This document shows positions 1-11,190 of a DNA stretch of 64,000 bases, in pieces (position 1 is the stretch's first letter; every line of letters begins with the position of its first letter). The notes under the pieces are model-generated. The model saw only the letters and a program-made list of their open reading frames with translations. It was not told the DNA's origin and did not search any database. This stretch comes from Sulfitobacter sp. THAF37 (GTDB lineage: Bacteria > Pseudomonadota > Alphaproteobacteria > Rhodobacterales > Rhodobacteraceae), in contig NZ_CP045372.1 in assembly GCF_009363555.1 (NCBI RefSeq), positions 1,437,501-1,501,500 on the forward strand, written 5' to 3'. A program made the position numbers and the translations under genes.

Positions 1-35
1 GGAGGTCAGGAGTTCGATCCTCCTAGGCTCCACCA
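1..35 (+). tRNA. tRNA-Ala, 3' part (cut by window edge)
   Basis: The first 35 bases are the variable/T-arm and acceptor 3' half of a tRNA ending in an encoded CCA. The T-loop GTTCGATCC lies inside a T-stem, and the acceptor strand GGCTCCA matches alphaproteobacterial tRNA-Ala. Its place directly before the 23S gene fits the standard 16S - tRNA-Ile - tRNA-Ala - 23S - 5S order. The anticodon is outside the window, so Ala is inferred from the acceptor sequence and position. Confidence 0.8.
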
Positions 36-434
36 TTATTTGGTAGAACATATCTTCAAGCATTCGCGGAATGTTTGAACGTCTGTTCTGCAGACGAATT
101 GACATCGTAAAGAGAGATACAATAACAACACTGTTTGGTTGTCCCGAGTATGGGAGCGACCTCGGTTTGGTGCTTCGGGCTTTGGTCCGGAGCGAGCGTT
201 TGCAAGGCTGTTTCCTCGGCCGACCGATCGTATGCCTTCCGAAAAGAACGTGTTGTCCAAGTCAAGTACACTAACCAGAGGCATGACGCTGCACCCTGCA
301 CGGGCTGCGGCTATCAGCGTGTCTCATTGTCCAGACGACAGTCTGGGCGGGAAAGTATGCTTTTGAACCAGGATAAGGATGGTCAGTTTCTTACCAGCTT
401 CTGACCGTCGCGCGAGGCGCAAGTCTTGCTTTTT
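36..434 (+). other. rRNA internal transcribed spacer (tRNA-Ala to 23S)
   Basis: About 400 bases between tRNA-Ala and the 23S processing stem. No convincing reading frame is visible; the short frames on both strands have no family resemblance and lack ribosome binding sites. It is read here as transcribed, non-coding rrn spacer. Confidence 0.8.
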
Positions 435-440
435 CTGGAT

Positions 441-3276
<2,836 letters not shown>

Positions 3277-3362
3277 ATCCAGTAGAAGCAAGATTCTACC
3301 AATCAATCAAAAGCATACACAGACATTAGCTGTACTGACTTGGAGTTTTAGAGGATTTGTTC

Positions 3363-3481
3363 GGTTTGGTGATCATAGCACGAGCAAAACACCTGGTCCC
3401 ATCCCGAACCCAGCCGTTAAGTGCCGTAGCGCCGATGGTACTGCGTCTTAAGACGTGGGAGAGTAGGTCATCGCCAAACCT
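3363..3481 (+). rRNA. rrf: 5S ribosomal RNA
   Basis: About 119 bases beginning GGTTTGGTG and ending CGCCAAACC, so the ends pair as helix I. The core GGTCCCATCCCGAACCC and the later GATGGTACTG..GGGAGAGTAGGTC are typical of 5S rRNA. TTAGAGGATTTGTT (3348-3361) and AACAAGTCCTCTAA (3482-3495) flank it as a near-perfect processing stem with one G-U pair. Confidence 0.95.
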
Positions 3482-3536
3482 AACAAGTCCTCTAATCCGT
3501 ATCTCTCTTCGATGTACACATATACCGACTTAGTGG

Positions 3537-3613
<77 letters not shown>

Positions 3614-3624
3614 ACTTATCCTGC

Positions 3625-3647
3625 GAAGCGCCCTCCGGGGCGCTTTC
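3625..3647 (+). terminator. Putative rrn operon terminator
   Basis: AAGCGCC (3626-3632) pairs with GGCGCTT (3639-3645) around a six-base loop and runs into TTT. It lies 12 bases after tRNA-fMet, where the rrn transcript should end. The T-tract is short, so the strength is uncertain. Confidence 0.55.
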
Positions 3648-3710
3648 GCATGTTGGGCATTCGCCAAGCGCGGCTCTGCTAGCCGCCATCGTGGCGTCGT
3701 TGATATGCGA

Positions 3711-3967
3711 TGACCTGCTCACCTGAAAAGTCCTCGGTTTGAGGTTCCCGGCTGAAGTCGTCGATGACACAGAGGATGCAGAACCGGCGGCCATCAGCGA
3801 GCGCATGCCCGCAATCTGATCGCGGCATGGCGCGACGACTACAACCATCACCGCCCCCACTCGAGCGTCGACGGGCTCACTCCGTGGGAGTATCACCAAC
3901 GGTCAAGAGAGGACCAAACCCTGAACAGAGCTAACTGAAAAATGCGGACTCTCAGGGGAGCAGGTCA
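3711..3967 (+). mobile_element. Internally deleted IS3-family remnant (both ends kept)
   Basis: The left end TGACCTGCTCACCTGAAAAG (3711-3730, continuing TCC) matches the reverse complement of the right end (TGACCTGCTCCCCTGAGAGTCC, in two parts around 3946-3967) with one substitution and a one-base length difference. Between them only the last 40-odd codons of a transposase remain. The element is therefore 257 bp, far shorter than the usual 1.2-1.5 kb of a complete IS3-family element. No clean target duplication is visible; CGA occurs next to both ends but is offset by one base. Confidence 0.7.
3798..3938 (+). pseudogene. IS3-family transposase OrfB, C-terminal fragment
   Basis: The frame ending at the TGA at 3936-3938 encodes a tail including LIAAWRDDYNHHRPHSS and GLTPWEYH, the typical C-terminal end of the DDE integrase core (rve) of IS3-family OrfB proteins; NxxRPHSxL is the diagnostic motif. 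The same frame is closed by a stop at 3765-3767, and the catalytic DDE residues are absent, so it is not functional. The deletion junction appears to lie near 3800. Confidence 0.75.
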
Positions 3968-4235
3968 ACGAAACCCAATTAATGCAACAGTCCCATGAGT
4001 TGAGAGACCGGAACGTAAGCGTGGCAAGACCATGATGCGGAAGGCCCGACTGGGGCCGGACTCCTGCAAGAAGAGCTCCCGCTCGCGATCCGGAGACGTG
4101 AATTGCGCGCGCGAGGCAGAACTTCCCTGCTGGTCGTCTTGAATTGTCGGCGCATGCACTTGCCCTGCATGTTGTAGGTCCTCGGTCGCCGACTACCGCT
4201 TGAGACAGTGGCCGCCGGCTTCACTCGACGGAATG
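3968..4235. other. Non-coding stretch after the IS remnant
   Basis: About 270 bases between the right end of the IS remnant and the stop codon of the butanediol dehydrogenase gene. No frame here resembles a known protein and no clear hairpin with a T-run was seen. Confidence 0.5.
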
Positions 4236-5288
4236 TCAGTCCGGTGCCTCGACCAAAATCTTCACATGAGACTTCTCCGCGACCAGCGCCTCGAAGCCTT
4301 CGCTGACGATATCCTCAAGCGCGATGCGCTTCGTGACCAGCTGATCGGCGCAGAAGTACCCTTGGGCCATGAGCGCCATCACCGACGGATAGACATTGCG
4401 ATAGGCAATAGTGCCCTGCAACTGCCGCTCCTTAAGGACGACGGTGTTGGGTTGGAAGGAGGCCTCCTGTTCCCAGATCGAAACGATCAGAACCTGGCCC
4501 TCGTGGCGGGTCGCTTCGACGCACTGGGACAAGACCTGAGGCACGCCGGTCACTTCGAAGGCCACATGGACCCCGTCGGTGGCGGCGAGGATCTCGGCCA
4601 CCGCGTCAGTCGCCGTCGGATCGATCACCGAAGTTGCGCCGAGCTGCAGCGCCTTCTGTCGCCGGACTTCCGAGGGTTCGACCACGTGAATTTCAGAGGC
4701 GCCGGCCACACGCAGCGACTCCAACACCAGAAGGCCGATCGGACCGGCGCCGAAGACGGCGGCCTTGTCACCGGCCTTGATCTTCGACAGGCGTACGGCA
4801 TGCAGGGCCACCGCCGCGGGTTCGACCAGCGCGCCCTGTTCCATCGAGAGCGAGTCCGGCATCTTGTGGACCATTCGGGCGGGCACAACGCTGTGGGCGG
4901 CAAACCCGCCGTGGCCGCCGGAGAGGCCGACGAAACCGAGGCTGTCGCACAGGTTGTACTTGCCTTCGAGGCAGGCCGGGCATTCGCCGCAGGCAAAGAT
5001 GGGCTCGATTGCGACACGGTCTCCGACCGAAAGCCCGGTGACGCCTTCGCCCAGCTCGGCCACCGTGCCACAGTATTCGTGGCCCATGGTAATCGGCGCC
5101 TTGTCGTGGCTCAGGGGGTGATCCTCATCGACGGGGATGAAGATCGGCCCGGCCAGGTATTCATGCAGGTCACTGCCGCAAATTCCGGTCCAGGCGACCT
5201 TTACTTTTATCTCGCCCGCGCCGGGCGCAGGCTCTTCCACATCTTCGACGCGGATATCTTTGACGCCGTGCCAACGTGCTGCTTTCAT
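4236..5288 (-). CDS. bdhA: 2,3-butanediol dehydrogenase, zinc-dependent
   Basis: A 350-residue medium-chain dehydrogenase/reductase of the BdhA/ButB type, predicted to interconvert 2,3-butanediol and acetoin with NAD(H) in the cytoplasm. The catalytic zinc site is visible as GICGSDLHEY and GHEYCGTV. The structural zinc site follows as CGECPACLEGKYNLC, and the nucleotide fold as VFGAGPIGLL. Length and the acidic insert IFIPVDEDHPLSHDKAPITMGHE are typical of this family. The start at MKAARWHGV has a purine-rich upstream sequence; a longer frame runs into the preceding gene. It is last in a same-strand set with the acetoin reductase (27 bases upstream) and the monooxygenase. Confidence 0.88.
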   Translation of the reverse strand: MKAARWHGVKDIRVEDVEEPAPGAGEIKVKVAWTGICGSDLHEYLAGPIFIPVDEDHPLSHDKAPITMGHEYCGTVAELGEGVTGLSVGDRVAIEPIFACGECPACLEGKYNLCDSLGFVGLSGGHGGFAAHSVVPARMVHKMPDSLSMEQGALVEPAAVALHAVRLSKIKAGDKAAVFGAGPIGLLVLESLRVAGASEIHVVEPSEVRRQKALQLGATSVIDPTATDAVAEILAATDGVHVAFEVTGVPQVLSQCVEATRHEGQVLIVSIWEQEASFQPNTVVLKERQLQGTIAYRNVYPSVMALMAQGYFCADQLVTKRIALEDIVSEGFEALVAEKSHVKILVEAPD

Positions 5289-5314
5289 GGTCGTATTCCT
5301 CTTCAATTGGTAAC

Positions 5315-6088
5315 TCAGCGATAGACCATGCCGCCGTCGATCAGGATCGACTGTCCGGTCATGTAGTCGCTGTCCGGCCCCGCGAGATAGGAGACGAGGC
5401 TGGCCACGTCCTGCGGGGTCTGTGCGCGCCCGAGGGCAATGGAACCCACGAATGTATCGAAGGTCTCGCCCTTCGCGGCGCCGGTGAGTTCGGCGAAGCG
5501 CGCGTCGATCTCGGTCCACATGTCGGTGCCCACGACACCGGGGCAGTAGGCGTTGACGGTGATGCCGTCGGCGGCGAATTCCTTTGCCGCGACCTGGGTG
5601 AGCGCGCGCACGGCGAACTTGGTCGAGCAATAGGCCCCGAGCATGGGGTAGCCCTCATGCCCCGCGATGGAGGCGGCGGAGATGATCTTGCCTTTGGTGC
5701 CATCCTTCCTGAACCGCGCGGCGGCGGCCTGGATGCCCCAGAGCACCCCTTTCACGTTCACCGCGAAGACCTTGTCCATCTCGGCTTCGGTGATCTCGGC
5801 AATGGGCTGCACCTGCGCGATGCCTGCGTTGTTCACCATGATATCGAACCCGCCCAGCTGATCTGCCGTGCTGTCGATGGCCTCGATCACCTGCTGACGG
5901 TCGGTCACGTCGGCGGCGATGGTGATGACCTTGCCGTCGCTGAACCGGCCCGCCGCCTCGGCGAGTTGCCCGGTGTCGAGATCAACCAGGGCGATGCGGG
6001 CGCCGTCGGCGGCCAGGCGCTCGGCGATGCCGAGCCCGATGCCCCGCGCGCCGCCGGTGACGAGCGCGATTTTTCCGTTGAGAGACAT
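5315..6088 (-). CDS. budC: Acetoin/diacetyl reductase (SDR family)
   Basis: A 257-residue classical short-chain dehydrogenase. TGGARGIG near the N-terminus binds NAD(P), NNAG is the structural motif, and the catalytic Ser..YxxxK appears as [12 protein letters not shown]. The [25 protein letters not shown] region and the length match (S)-acetoin-forming diacetyl reductases (BudC/ButA). It should act between diacetyl, acetoin and butanediol together with the adjacent butanediol dehydrogenase. The start [13 protein letters not shown] follows AAAGGAGCAGAAC. Substrate assignment rests on similarity and neighbours. Confidence 0.85.
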   Translation of the reverse strand: MSLNGKIALVTGGARGIGLGIAERLAADGARIALVDLDTGQLAEAAGRFSDGKVITIAADVTDRQQVIEAIDSTADQLGGFDIMVNNAGIAQVQPIAEITEAEMDKVFAVNVKGVLWGIQAAAARFRKDGTKGKIISAASIAGHEGYPMLGAYCSTKFAVRALTQVAAKEFAADGITVNAYCPGVVGTDMWTEIDARFAELTGAAKGETFDTFVGSIALGRAQTPQDVASLVSYLAGPDSDYMTGQSILIDGGMVYR

Positions 6089-6119
6089 TGTTCTGCTCCT
6101 TTGAAACTCTGGAAAACAT

Positions 6120-6153
6120 GCGCGCACCCGGTTAGGGAGGACCGGGTGCGCGC
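6120..6153 (-). terminator. 13-bp perfect hairpin between monooxygenase and budC
   Basis: GCGCGCACCCGGT (6120-6132) and ACCGGGTGCGCGC (6141-6153) are exact reverse complements with an 8-base loop, nine bases after the monooxygenase stop codon. Read on the minus strand, TTTT follows two bases after the stem. It could attenuate transcription, or protect the 3' end of the upstream message, before the two dehydrogenase genes. Confidence 0.55.
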
Positions 6154-6161
6154 GCGGTGCA

Positions 6162-7961
6162 TCACGACAGGTGATGCACCTCCTGCAGGCCGTAGACGGG
6201 GGTTTCCAAACCTTCCATCCGGGCCTTCAATTGTAGCGCCAGGTACAGCGAGTAATGCCGCGACTGGTGCAGGTTGCCGCCGTGGAACCAGAGGTTTTCC
6301 TGCTGGGTCGGCTTCCACATGTTGCGCTGCTCGCCCTCCCAGGGGCCGGGGTCCTTGGTGGTGTCGGAGCCCAGCCCCCAGACCTTGCCCACCTTGTCGG
6401 CCACGTCTTGGCTGATGAGGTCTGCGGCCCAGCCGTTCATCGAGCCATAGCCGGTGGCCATCACCACCAGGTCCGCGTCCAGGTGTGTGCCGTCGGCCAG
6501 CACCACGCCGGTTTCGTCAAAATGATCGACCTGGCCTTTCATCAGCTTCACCTCGCCGTCGATGATGAGCTGGCTCGCGCCCACATCGATGTAATAGCCC
6601 GAGCCGCGCCGCAGGTACTTCATGAACAGGCCCGATCCGTCGTCGCCCCAGTCGAGGTCAAATCCGGCCTTCTCGAGCCCGGCGTAGAACTCGGCGTCGC
6701 GATCGCGCATCTGGTCGTAAAGCGGGATCTGAAACTCGTGCATGATCCGGTAGGGCAGGGAAGCGAAGACCATGTCGGCCTTCTCGGTCGTCATGCCATT
6801 TGCCACCGCTTCCTCGGAGTAGAGCGCGCCGAGGCCGATCTCCATCAGCGTGTCCGAGCGCACGATGTGGGTGCTGCTGCGTTGCACCATCGTCACATCG
6901 GCGTCCGCCTCCCAGAGCGCGGCGCAGATGTCATGCGCCGAGTTGTTGGAGCCGACGACCACCACCTTCTTGCCGGCCCACGCGTCCGGCCCCTCGTGCT
7001 GCGAGCTGTGCTGGATGGTGCCCTTGAAGCTCTCCATACCCGGAAACTTCGGCATGTTCGCCTTGCCCGACATGCCGGTGGCCAGCACCAGCTGGGTGGG
7101 GCGCAGCACCACCTCCTCGCCGTCGCGGTTGACCTTCACCTCCCATGTGCCGCTGGCCTCGTCGTAACTGGCCTTCTGCACCTCGGACCGGGTCCAATAG
7201 TTGATCTCCATGACCTTGGTATACATCTCCAGCCAGTCGCCCACCTTGTCCTTGGGCGTGAAGACCGGCCAGTTGTCGGGGAACTTGATGTAGGGCAGGT
7301 GGTCGTACCAGATCGGATCGTGCAGGCAGAGCGACTTGTAGCGCGAACGCCATTGGTCGCCAGGACGGTCGTGCTTGTCGAGCACAATGGTCGGCACCCC
7401 GAGCTGGCGCAGCCGCGCGCCCAGCGCGATGCCGCCCTGGCCGCCGCCGACGACGACGGTGTAGGGCTGTTCTGTATGGCCGAGATCGGCAGCTTCCGCC
7501 TCGCGATTTTCTTTCCACGACTTGCGGTTCCTCGCAGCGCCGTGTTCGGCCCCCATCGGGCGCCGTTTGCCCCGATTTTCCTCGAAGCCCTTTAGCTCCT
7601 GCATCGCGGTGAGCAGCGTCCAGATGCGGCCGTCCTTCAACCGCATCAGCCCCCAGCCCCGTCCGACAGCCGTTTCGAATGTGATCCAGGCAGTGATGAC
7701 GCCGCCATCCTCTTCGGGCAACTCGCCCTCCTGAATGGCAAAGCTGCCCGGTTTTGTGTGCTTGAGCTGCGCCGCGAGCATGTTCTGCACTTCGGCTGGC
7801 CCCTCCACGGTCTTCAGGTTCCAAGTCACGGCAACCAGGTCGCGCCAGTAGCTGTCGGTCGCAAAAAGGGCGCTGGCGGCCTGGGCGTCCTCCTCCTCCA
7901 AGGCGGCGTTCAGGCTATTGAGCATGTCCTGCACCTCGGCAGTGACGGTCGAGTCGAGCAT
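6162..7961 (-). CDS. Flavin-containing monooxygenase with N-terminal SnoaL/NTF2-like domain
   Basis: A 599-residue two-part protein. Residues about 1-130 resemble an NTF2/SnoaL-like fold ([28 protein letters not shown]). Residues about 165-599 form an FAD/NAD(P) monooxygenase with the FAD motif VVGGGQGG (170-177), an FMO/Baeyer-Villiger-type FxGxxxHS (312-319) and a second Rossmann motif [10 protein letters not shown] (335-344), then VVMATGYGS. The family adds one oxygen atom to a soft nucleophile or ketone using NADPH and FAD. The start follows GAGGAGGATACGCAA. The neighbouring acetoin/butanediol genes suggest a ketone or hydroxyketone substrate, but that is inference. Confidence 0.82.
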   Translation of the reverse strand: MLDSTVTAEVQDMLNSLNAALEEEDAQAASALFATDSYWRDLVAVTWNLKTVEGPAEVQNMLAAQLKHTKPGSFAIQEGELPEEDGGVITAWITFETAVGRGWGLMRLKDGRIWTLLTAMQELKGFEENRGKRRPMGAEHGAARNRKSWKENREAEAADLGHTEQPYTVVVGGGQGGIALGARLRQLGVPTIVLDKHDRPGDQWRSRYKSLCLHDPIWYDHLPYIKFPDNWPVFTPKDKVGDWLEMYTKVMEINYWTRSEVQKASYDEASGTWEVKVNRDGEEVVLRPTQLVLATGMSGKANMPKFPGMESFKGTIQHSSQHEGPDAWAGKKVVVVGSNNSAHDICAALWEADADVTMVQRSSTHIVRSDTLMEIGLGALYSEEAVANGMTTEKADMVFASLPYRIMHEFQIPLYDQMRDRDAEFYAGLEKAGFDLDWGDDGSGLFMKYLRRGSGYYIDVGASQLIIDGEVKLMKGQVDHFDETGVVLADGTHLDADLVVMATGYGSMNGWAADLISQDVADKVGKVWGLGSDTTKDPGPWEGEQRNMWKPTQQENLWFHGGNLHQSRHYSLYLALQLKARMEGLETPVYGLQEVHHLS

Positions 7962-8074
7962 TGCGTATCCTCCTCATAGGCAATGTGATGAGGAGTGTGT
8001 AGCGAGCCAGCATGCCCGCCGGCCACGACGATCTGGCGATTTTCAGTGTCTTTGAGCTTGCGGCAGTGCAGCAT

Positions 8075-8098
8075 GTTGCAAACGCAACGCCGCGCAAC
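8075..8098 (-). promoter_or_regulatory. Candidate sigma-54-like promoter / regulator site upstream of the monooxygenase operon
   Basis: On the minus strand 8092-8077 reads CGGCGTTGCGTTTGCA: GG and GC are exactly ten bases apart, as in -24/-12 promoters, and the -12 part TTTGCA is perfect. The -24 part is weak (CGGCGT against TGGCAC). The same bases hold an inverted repeat GTTGC-N4-GCAAC (8075-8088) and a further GCAAC ten bases on (8094-8098), which would equally suit a protein-binding site. Predicted start of transcription is about 105 bases before the ATG at 7961. Confidence 0.35.
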
Positions 8099-8101
8099 GG
8101 T

Positions 8102-9841
8102 TCAGCCGGGCGCGCGCAACCCTTCCTTGCGGACGCGTCGCAGAACGGTCGAACGGTTCACGCCCAACCTGCGGGCGGCGCGGGCCATGTTCCAATTGCA
8201 GGCGTCGAGCACTGCCTCAAGGTCCGGCTCCGCTTCCGAGGGCCGTGGCGGCGCGGGCAGATCAGGCAGGTCGATGACGGTGCCTTCCGCCATCGCGCAG
8301 GCCACGTCGAGCACATGTCCCAGCTCGCGCAGATTGCCGGGCCAGTCACGGGCCATCAGCTCGGCGCGGGCCGAAGGCGTGAGCCGTTTCTCGCTGCCTG
8401 AACTCCGCCGCAGCAGCCGCTCGATCAGCCAGCCGAGATCCTGCCGCTCGCGCAGAGGCGGAAGCTCGACAACGGCCCCGGCGAGTCGGTGATAGAGCGC
8501 GCTTGGCAGGGACTCGTGCGACATAAGGGCACTCGGGGTCAGGCTGCTCGTGCTGATCGGGCGCAACTCGGGGTGCGAATCCAGAAGCCCGGGCAAGGCG
8601 CGGGCCGCACTGTCAGAAAGATCCTCGATGCGTCGCAACAGAAGCGTCGCCTTGCCGGGCTGCGACCTGATGAGCCGCGCAATCTCGCCCGCCTCCGTGC
8701 CGGCACAATCCACGGTCAGAAAACCCGCGCGTCGGGAGGCCATGTGCAGTGCGCGGGCCAGCTTCGATTTGCCGCTGCCACTCTCGCCGCTGACCACGAC
8801 CGGGACGGATGTGGTTGCCAGACGCTCCGCCCGAGACAGGAGACGCTCCATACCGGGATCGCTGCCCGCCAAGGCGGTCAGGACACCGGTGCCGGGACGT
8901 GTGACCATCGCCCTCTGTGGGGCGCGCGGGGCCTGTGGCGCGATGGCGTGACCGAAGACCGCACCGCCATCGCCCAAGGGGACCACTCGGTCCTCGGTCG
9001 GGCGGTCACGCATGAGATCGGGAAGATCGTCGACGCTGATCCCGAGCAGACTGTCGATCCTCTCTCCGATCAGGTTTCCCTTGCGCGAGAGCATCCGCTT
9101 GGCCGCGTGGGTCGCCCCGATCACCAGGCCCGACCCGTCGAGAGCGACCGCGCCTTCCGGGTCAACGTCGAGAAACTCCGGACTGGACGAAAACCGCAGA
9201 ACCCATTCGCGGCGGCTCGCGGCCATCAAATTCGCCATCTCGACCCGCCGCGCGGCCGCCGTCACAAGCGACATGGCGAGGTTCTGGCTACTTTTCGGCG
9301 ACGGTGAGCGCAGCAACGAGATGTCGAGCACAGCGGCCATCTGACCGAGGCTGTCGTAGATCGGCGCGGAGGTGCATGAGAGTGCAGTATGTGCATTGCC
9401 GAAGTGATCGTCCTGATGAACCGTGACCGGCTCGCCCGTCACGATGCAGGCGCCCACACCGCATGTTCCGGCAAGGTCTTCGGACCAGTTCGACCCGAGG
9501 TACAGGCCGGCCCCGCGCAGTTCATCGGCGAAGAGACTGTCGCCGAAGTAGTCGACGCAGACGCCTTTGGCATCCGTCAGCAGCAGCACGTAATTCTGGC
9601 CCGCGACCTGTCGGAAAAGGTTTTGCAGGCTGGCACGGGCCGCGCCGATCATCCACTCGGCCTGGTCGCGATGGGTCCGGAGTTCGGCATCGGTGACGAT
9701 GTGCGCGGGCTCGGCGCGGGCGGGATCCATGCCGTAGAGCTCGACGCAGCGCCGCCAGGACGCATCGACATAACTGTCGCGCCCGGTAGCCCTGCCATCC
9801 AGAACCTGTGCGATTTCCTCGACGTGATGTCGCTCGAACAT
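8102..9841 (-). CDS. acoR: AcoR-like Fis-family regulator with degenerate AAA+ domain
   Basis: A 579-residue regulator. The N-terminal half is the GAF-type sensor of acetoin regulators (VDYFGDSLFADELRGAG, GTCGVGACIVTGEPVTVHQDDHF). A central AAA+ domain has Walker A GESGSGKS (352-359), an LYHRL..LPPLRER arginine-finger region and WPGNLREL; a C-terminal Fis-type helix-turn-helix is NMARAARRLGVNRSTVLRRV. The segment between Walker A and the Walker B-equivalent LRRIEDL (about 402) is only about 50 residues. It contains no ELFG or GAFTGA, and the Walker B Asp-Glu is replaced. The start MFERHH follows GGGAGAACGTTTTG; an upstream GTG (9886) is possible. It probably controls the genes downstream. Confidence 0.82.
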   Translation of the reverse strand: MFERHHVEEIAQVLDGRATGRDSYVDASWRRCVELYGMDPARAEPAHIVTDAELRTHRDQAEWMIGAARASLQNLFRQVAGQNYVLLLTDAKGVCVDYFGDSLFADELRGAGLYLGSNWSEDLAGTCGVGACIVTGEPVTVHQDDHFGNAHTALSCTSAPIYDSLGQMAAVLDISLLRSPSPKSSQNLAMSLVTAAARRVEMANLMAASRREWVLRFSSSPEFLDVDPEGAVALDGSGLVIGATHAAKRMLSRKGNLIGERIDSLLGISVDDLPDLMRDRPTEDRVVPLGDGGAVFGHAIAPQAPRAPQRAMVTRPGTGVLTALAGSDPGMERLLSRAERLATTSVPVVVSGESGSGKSKLARALHMASRRAGFLTVDCAGTEAGEIARLIRSQPGKATLLLRRIEDLSDSAARALPGLLDSHPELRPISTSSLTPSALMSHESLPSALYHRLAGAVVELPPLRERQDLGWLIERLLRRSSGSEKRLTPSARAELMARDWPGNLRELGHVLDVACAMAEGTVIDLPDLPAPPRPSEAEPDLEAVLDACNWNMARAARRLGVNRSTVLRRVRKEGLRAPG

Positions 9842-10635
9842 CAAAACGTTCTCCCGATGCTGAGTATACACCCGAACCATGCTCACCCAATGGTAGACTT
9901 TGGTCTGAGGCCCTGGTCACTTCACGCCCCTGACGAAATGCGCGTCGTTATTGTCGTTCGGCCCAATCGCGCGGCCACGACGACCCGTCTTCGGCGTGCA
10001 ACGCTCCTCCGGGTCCCGCTAACCTGATCCGGTTGCCAGCTTGTCGCCCGGCAAAAGAGCGCCAGCGACGGAAATGAGCGAACGGTGTTTGTCCCAACCG
10101 CCCGTACCGGGCTGTCAAAAGGTCGACTCTGACGCGCCTCTCAGTCCGGCTCATTCCAACGACTGGATAACAGGGACGCCCCAGGATGAAAGCCGCCTCA
10201 TCTAATATTCGAATGTCGCGCCTGACAATCAGTGCGGACCTTGGTGACCGTTCTGCGAACAGCTCAAGTGCCCACTTCCCGGACTGATGGCTCGAAATCG
10301 ACGCTACATGTTGCCGCCAATGGCGGGTTTAGGGAAGCTGCGACGCAGCAATAGGCAGCTTGGCGGATGTTCGCTAAGGGCCGAAAGCTACCTACATTTG
10401 AAATATTGCGGGTAATATCGTGCAATCCGAAATTCGTTCAAATCCTTGAAGTTGTGTCCAAATCGCCCTCCCGCAACCAAGTCCCCCCTTTTTTCTCGTT
10501 TTGGTGCAGTTCGCGACCTTTCTCGTGCGAGACCCAATCACTTTGTGCTCTCCTGCACCAACGCCCTGCGTTCCGGACCCTCGCGCCGGGGCAATTTTCG
10601 GCCTACCTTTACCGCAAGACAGGAAAGGAAGCCGC
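9842..10635. other. Long intergenic region before the VOC gene
   Basis: Nearly 800 bases without a supportable gene. Frames on both strands are shadows without family resemblance. The part near 10380-10450 is more AT-rich than its surroundings and holds a small inverted repeat ATATT-GCGGGT-AATAT. The promoter of the AcoR-like gene should lie at the left end and that of the VOC gene at the right end; no clear consensus was found for either. Confidence 0.5.
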
Positions 10636-11109
10636 ATGCCGGATCACGCCACCATTGGTCACGTTCACCTTCGCGTCAGCGATTTGGACAGGGCGATCTC
10701 GTTCTATCGTGATATTCTGGGGTTCGAAGTGACCCAGAAATTCGGGAACCAGGCCGCTTTTCTGTCCGCGGGGGGCTACCACCATCATATCGGCCTGAAC
10801 ACTTGGGAAAGCCGGGGAGGATCTGCTCCTCCGCCGGGGCATACCGGCTTGTATCATGCAGCCTTCCTTTATCCGGACCGACAAAGCCTTGCGACGGTTC
10901 TGAAACGCATCGTCGCTGCCGGTATCCCCCTCGACGGCGCGGCGGATCACGGCGTAAGCGAAGCCGTCTATCTTCGTGATCCGGATGACAACGGGGTCGA
11001 GATCTATCGCGACCGCCCGGCTGCGGACTGGCCGAAAGACCCGGAGGGCAATCTCAGGATGGTGAATGATCATCTGGACCTGACGGCCCTGCTGAACGAG
11101 GCTCCATAG
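10636..11109 (+). CDS. VOC family protein (CatE-like glyoxalase/dioxygenase fold)
   Basis: A 157-residue protein of the vicinal oxygen chelate superfamily, resembling one half of CatE-type catechol-2,3-dioxygenases. Candidate metal ligands are His in GHVHLRVSDL, His in GLYHAAFLYP and Glu in NGVEIYRDRP. GFEVTQKFGNQAAFLSAGGYHHHIGLNTW is typical of the group. The start follows AGGAAAGGAAGCCGC. Substrate unknown. It stands alone, about 80 bases before the deacetylase-like gene on the same strand. Confidence 0.8.
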   Translation: MPDHATIGHVHLRVSDLDRAISFYRDILGFEVTQKFGNQAAFLSAGGYHHHIGLNTWESRGGSAPPPGHTGLYHAAFLYPDRQSLATVLKRIVAAGIPLDGAADHGVSEAVYLRDPDDNGVEIYRDRPAADWPKDPEGNLRMVNDHLDLTALLNEAP

Positions 11110-11190
11110 CGGGGCCGATTCCGCGACCGCGATGGACAATTCCCGGCGGCTCCTTCAGGTTCTGCGCGAAACGTCAGAGGGAGGCACATC

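Noticed and set aside
7976..8000. Second sigma-54-like match (TGGC..ATGC) nearer the monooxygenase start
   Set aside because: The GG-to-GC spacing is eleven rather than ten bases and the -12 half is poor, so the site at 8077-8092 was preferred.
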